Positions 60,518 to 64,000 of a DNA stretch of 64,000 nt are shown in pieces. The stretch is from contig NZ_CP017562.2 in the NCBI RefSeq assembly GCF_001865575.2, forward strand, positions 248,001 through 312,000, given 5' to 3'. This stretch comes from Paraburkholderia sprentiae WSM5005. GTDB lineage: Bacteria > Pseudomonadota > Gammaproteobacteria > Burkholderiales > Burkholderiaceae. The notes under the pieces were generated by a model. That model worked only from the letters and a program-made list of their open reading frames with translations. It did not search any database and was not told where the DNA came from. Position 1 is the first letter of the stretch; the number at the start of each line of letters is the position of its first letter. A program made the translations under genes and the position numbers.

Positions 60518-63500
60518 ATGGATGCCCCCCAGACCGCGCCATCCGCGTCTTCCACCGCCGAATTTCTCGCTTCGGTGGAGATCCTGTCGGCGTTCTCGCG
60601 CGACGAGATCGAGCGGCTTGCCGACTACGCGCAGGCCAAGTCCTATTCGTTCGGCGAAACGGTGTGCTCGGCGGGAGAGGTGGCCGACGGGCTCTATGTG
60701 ATCCGCTCGGGTACGGTGCGCATCTTCACCGAGGAGCACGGCAAGGAATCCAGCAGGGGCGTGCGCAAATCGGGGGAGATCTTCGCCGACATTGCGATGC
60801 TGCGCACGTACGTTCACGAAGCGTCGGTACGGGCGTCGGCCAGGACCGAATTGCTGTTCATTCCGCGCACAGCGCTCGAACCCGTGATGGCGGGCAACGC
60901 CGCGGCGTTGGCGTTCGTCGCGAGCTATGTCGCGATCAATTCGGCCGGCGGCTTCGTCGCGCAACTGTTCGATCTGCGCGGCAAGTTGAACAAGGCGGAA
61001 CTCGAGGAATGCGTGCGCAGCGTCGGGGCCAAGCGGGTGGCTGCCGGCAAGGAGATTCTCAAACAGGACGGCCGCGACGACAGGCGGCTTTATCTGGTGC
61101 GGCAGGGCCAGGTGCGCATCGTGCGGCAGGAGCAGGGCCACGACTATACGCTCGCCACGCTCGGCGAAGGCGAGATCTTCGGCGAGAAGGCGTGCCTGAT
61201 GCGCCAGGAACAGATGGCATCGGTCGTCGCGACCACCGACACGCGGCTACTGGTCATTCCCGAGCGCACCGTTCATTTCATTCTCGAACGCAATCCAAAG
61301 CTACGCGAAGTACTCGACGAGCGCATCCGCTACGGCGACCGCGAATTGCAGCGGCAAAAGCGGCTCGAACAGCGGCGCAAGCTGCCGTTGCTGCTCGACC
61401 TGCAGAGCAAGCCGGAACTGGGCGAAAGGATCATCCGGCGCTTCGCGCTCGTCGAGCAGGCCGAGGAGATGGATTGCGGCGCCGCCTGCCTCGCGATGAT
61501 CTGCCGCCATTACGGCATTCCGATGACGCTCGGAAAACTGCGCGAACTCGCGAATGTGACGACGCAGGGCGCGACGCTCGATAGCCTCTCGCGCGCGGGC
61601 GAGTCGCTCGGCTTCACGACGCGCGGCGTGCAATGCACGTTCGATTCGCTCGCCGGCTTCGATCTGCCGTTTATCGTGCATTGGGAGGGCTATCACTACG
61701 TGATCGTGTACGGGCTGTCGAAGGACTATGTCTGGGTGGCGGACCCGGCACTCGGTTTCAGAAAACTGAGCGTCGAAGACTTCGAACGTGGCTGGAGCGG
61801 CACCTGTCTGTTGTTTACCGGCGGATCGCAACTGTTGCAGATGTCGGCCGCGCGCTCGCCGTGGATCCGTTTTGTCGGCTATCTGAAGCCGTACCGCAAG
61901 ATACTGGGCTATCTGTTTCTCGCGACTTTCGTGATCCAGGTGCTCGGCGTGATACCACCACTGATCATTCAGAACATTCTGGATGGCGTGATCGTGCATC
62001 AGAACGTCAGTCTGCTCCATCTGCTGATCGGCGGGCTCATCATCTCCAACGTCTTCACGCAGTTGATGTCGACGATTCGCGCCTATCTGGCGAACTTCAT
62101 GGTCCGCAACATGGACTTCGCGATGATGTCGCAGTTCTTCAAGCATACGATGTCGCTGCCGTTCTCGTTCTTCGCGAAGCGCAAGACCGGCGATATATTC
62201 GCGCGCTTTCAGGAGAACCAGACGATCCGTGCGTTCCTGACCGAATCCACCGTGACCACCGCACTGAATCTGCTGATGATCTTCATCTACTTCACGATCA
62301 TGTTCGTGTACAACGTGAAGATGACGCTGGTGTTGATCGCGTTCGTGATTCCGATCATGGGACTCACGGTGATCGCGACGCCGAAGATCAAGGGCTACGC
62401 GCGGGAGGTGTTTACGGCGTCCACCGAGGCGAAGTCGTTTCTGATGGAGGCTCTGGCCGGTGTCGAGACCGTCAAGGGCATGGGTATCGAGCGGCCAGTA
62501 CGGTTACGCTGGGAAAAGAAATACGCGAAGGCGCTTGAATTGCAGTATCGCGCGCACGCATTCAATATTCTGGTCAGCTTCGGCAGTCAATTGCTGAATG
62601 CGGCCACGACGATCGCGATTCTGTGGGTCGGCGCGAATCTGGTACTCGCGCGCGAATTGACGATCGGCCAGCTGATCGCGTTCAATGCGTTCATGGGCAG
62701 CGTATTGAGTCCGCTGATGGGGCTCGTCGGCCTGTGGAGCATGCTCAACGATGCGGGCGTCGCGATGGAACGGCTCGGCGATGTGCTCGATATCGAGCCC
62801 GAACAGAAGCCGCAGGATTTACCGTCGCGCGTGATGCTGCCGGAGCTGCAAGGCGAAATCAGCCTGCAAGGCGTGTATTTCCGCTATGGCGAAGACGATT
62901 CCGCTTATGTGCTGGAGAACATCAGCTTCGATATCAAGCCGGGCGAGCTGGTCGCGATCGTCGGGCGCAGCGGATCGGGCAAGACTACGCTGGCGAAGCT
63001 GCTGGTCGGCTTCTATCAGCCAAGCGAAGGGAAAATGACGATCGACGGCTATGACTCCGGCGTGATCGACAAGGCGTATTTTCGCGCGCAAATCGGCTAC
63101 GTGATGCAAAGCAATCTGCTGTTCTCGGGCACGATCGCCGAGAACATCGCGAGCGGCGACGACGCGCCGGAGCGCCGCCGCATCGAGGAAGTCGCGAAGA
63201 TGGCCGACGCCCACGGCTTCATCAGCAAGATGCCGCTCGGCTATGAGCAGATCGTGGGCGAACGCGGCATCGGTTTGTCGGGCGGTCAGATCCAGCGGCT
63301 TTGCATCGCGCGTGCGTTGTATCACGATCCGCGTCTGCTCGTATTCGACGAGGCGACCTCGGCGCTCGACTCGCAATCGGAAAGCAATATTCTCGGCAAT
63401 ATGCACGACATTCTGAAGGGCCGCACCGCGGTGATCATTGCACATCGTCTCAGCACGATCATGCGGGCGGACAAGATTCTCGTGCTGTATGAAGGCGCGA

Positions 63501-63586
63501 TCGTCGAACAGGGCCGTCACGAAGAGCTGATCCAGCGCGGCGGCATGTACTACCAGCTGGTGCAGAAACAGTTGAGCGCATCATGA
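60518..63586 (+). CDS. C39 peptidase-containing ABC exporter (PCAT) with two cNMP-binding-like domains
   Basis: The 1022-residue protein has two cyclic-nucleotide-binding-like domains (about 20-135 and 160-275), a C39 peptidase domain (about 308-430; Cys320 in MDCGAACL, His393 in HWEGYHYVIV, Asp409 in VADPA), an ABC exporter membrane domain (about 455-750) and a nucleotide-binding domain (Walker A GRSGSGKTT about 816, signature LSGGQ about 919, Walker B LLVFDEATSALD, H-loop AHRLST). It should cleave leaders after GG and export the cores. In the second cNMP domain the usual phosphate-binding Arg before Ala-Ser is Met, so ligand binding is doubtful. The last four bases overlap the activator gene. 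Confidence 0.95.
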   Translation: MDAPQTAPSASSTAEFLASVEILSAFSRDEIERLADYAQAKSYSFGETVCSAGEVADGLYVIRSGTVRIFTEEHGKESSRGVRKSGEIFADIAMLRTYVHEASVRASARTELLFIPRTALEPVMAGNAAALAFVASYVAINSAGGFVAQLFDLRGKLNKAELEECVRSVGAKRVAAGKEILKQDGRDDRRLYLVRQGQVRIVRQEQGHDYTLATLGEGEIFGEKACLMRQEQMASVVATTDTRLLVIPERTVHFILERNPKLREVLDERIRYGDRELQRQKRLEQRRKLPLLLDLQSKPELGERIIRRFALVEQAEEMDCGAACLAMICRHYGIPMTLGKLRELANVTTQGATLDSLSRAGESLGFTTRGVQCTFDSLAGFDLPFIVHWEGYHYVIVYGLSKDYVWVADPALGFRKLSVEDFERGWSGTCLLFTGGSQLLQMSAARSPWIRFVGYLKPYRKILGYLFLATFVIQVLGVIPPLIIQNILDGVIVHQNVSLLHLLIGGLIISNVFTQLMSTIRAYLANFMVRNMDFAMMSQFFKHTMSLPFSFFAKRKTGDIFARFQENQTIRAFLTESTVTTALNLLMIFIYFTIMFVYNVKMTLVLIAFVIPIMGLTVIATPKIKGYAREVFTASTEAKSFLMEALAGVETVKGMGIERPVRLRWEKKYAKALELQYRAHAFNILVSFGSQLLNAATTIAILWVGANLVLARELTIGQLIAFNAFMGSVLSPLMGLVGLWSMLNDAGVAMERLGDVLDIEPEQKPQDLPSRVMLPELQGEISLQGVYFRYGEDDSAYVLENISFDIKPGELVAIVGRSGSGKTTLAKLLVGFYQPSEGKMTIDGYDSGVIDKAYFRAQIGYVMQSNLLFSGTIAENIASGDDAPERRRIEEVAKMADAHGFISKMPLGYEQIVGERGIGLSGGQIQRLCIARALYHDPRLLVFDEATSALDSQSESNILGNMHDILKGRTAVIIAHRLSTIMRADKILVLYEGAIVEQGRHEELIQRGGMYYQLVQKQLSAS

Positions 63587-64000
63587 TGAAGATACTCGAC
63601 CAGATTGAAGAGGCGAGTCCCGCAATATCGTATGCGGGACTGATCGAGCGCATCGAGATCCTGCGCTCCACGTTGCGCTGGTCGTCGCGGCTCGAACGCG
63701 CCGATATCGACAAGCTGCTGAGGCAGGCCACGTCGCTGCGCGACGAAGTCATGCAGCTTTCGCACAAGGAGCGCTTCGTGCAGGCGGCCACCGCGGGCGA
63801 GCCGCAGACGAGCGCGGAGCAATCGCGCGGTGCGCGCCGCAAGGCGCTGCTCGAACGCAGCTTTATCTTCGAGGGAACGTTCGGCGACAATCCGCGTTTG
63901 CTCGAATCGCTCGAAATCGCGGAAAAAGCCGCGCCAACCGACCTGCCGGTGTTGATCGATGGCGAAAGCGGCACGGGCAAGGAGCTGATGGCGAAAGTGA
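63583..64000 (+). CDS. Sigma-54-dependent transcriptional activator (partial, cut by window end)
   Basis: The first 139 residues are present. A helical N-terminal domain (about 1-85, no response-regulator or GAF motif seen) leads into an AAA+ domain that starts SFIFEGTFGDNPRLLESLEIAEKAA and has the Walker A GESGTGKE, as in bacterial enhancer-binding proteins. The GAFTGA loop and C-terminal HTH lie beyond the window. The ATG overlaps the PCAT stop (ATGA). It is the obvious candidate regulator of the sigma-54 promoters before peptide genes A, B and E. Confidence 0.85.
   Translation, partial: MMKILDQIEEASPAISYAGLIERIEILRSTLRWSSRLERADIDKLLRQATSLRDEVMQLSHKERFVQAATAGEPQTSAEQSRGARRKALLERSFIFEGTFGDNPRLLESLEIAEKAAPTDLPVLIDGESGTGKELMAKV

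Overview
The window looks like chromosomal DNA of a Burkholderiaceae bacterium, most likely Paraburkholderia or a close relative. The DNA is GC-rich with strong GC bias at third codon positions. Many small families typical of that group are present (DUF4148, DUF3309, DUF4399, DUF1330), along with many LysR, GntR, RpiR, Lrp and MarR regulators and several solute-binding-protein ABC systems. There is one tRNA, tRNA-Leu(GAG). No rRNA, CRISPR array, insertion sequence or prophage was seen.

Layout. 0-5.4 kb: an alternative haem-copper oxidase operon on the minus strand (CtaG, CopD-like, subunit II, a fused subunit I+III, a small fourth subunit), with a DUF2231 gene set in it on the opposite strand. 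5.7-20.5 kb: a small membrane protein, a YfcF-type GST, tRNA-Leu, two PLP enzymes, L-fuconate dehydratase with a divergent GntR regulator and an RbsABC-type sugar importer ending in a clear terminator, a GGDEF-EAL protein, a Tat-exported purple acid phosphatase and a glycine-zipper protein. 20.5-28.5 kb: an NHL-propeller protein, DUF1330, and a divergent sugar ABC system (binding protein and two permeases on minus; dehydrogenase, ATPase and RpiR regulator on plus). 28.5-45.7 kb: TRIC channel, MarR, GNAT plus XRE-cupin regulator, M23 peptidase, GH3 glycosidase, Tat amidohydrolase, a frameshifted MipA/OmpV gene, CcdA plus thioredoxin, LysR, two alpha/beta hydrolases, DUF4148, Lrp, and two tiny membrane proteins flanking a glucose-1-dehydrogenase-like SDR.

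45.8-64 kb is the most interesting part. Five short genes encode peptides with a double-glycine leader. Four leaders align without gaps to GG at residues 25-26, and the fifth has GG at 33-34; all have hydrophobic residues at -12, -7 and -4. The same region encodes a complete candidate export route: a TolC-type outer-membrane factor, an HlyD-type adaptor, a parvulin isomerase, and a C39-peptidase ABC transporter (PCAT) with two N-terminal cNMP-binding-like domains. A signalling and processing layer accompanies it: a transmembrane Ser/Thr kinase with a DUF4384 domain, a double-FHA transmembrane protein, an exported caspase-FGE-sulfatase fusion and two secreted DUF4399 proteins. The last gene, cut by the window end, is a sigma-54 activator overlapping the PCAT gene by four bases.

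Three of the peptide genes have -24/-12 (sigma-54) promoter sequences upstream. Two of these are about 6 kb apart on opposite strands and share promoter, a stem-loop at the predicted mRNA 5' end, ribosome-binding site, leader and Asn-rich core. My reading is that the locus is a sigma-54-controlled, phospho-signalling-linked type I secretion system for a family of Gly/Asn-rich peptides. The peptide function (matrix or amyloid, adhesin, bacteriocin) cannot be decided from sequence alone.
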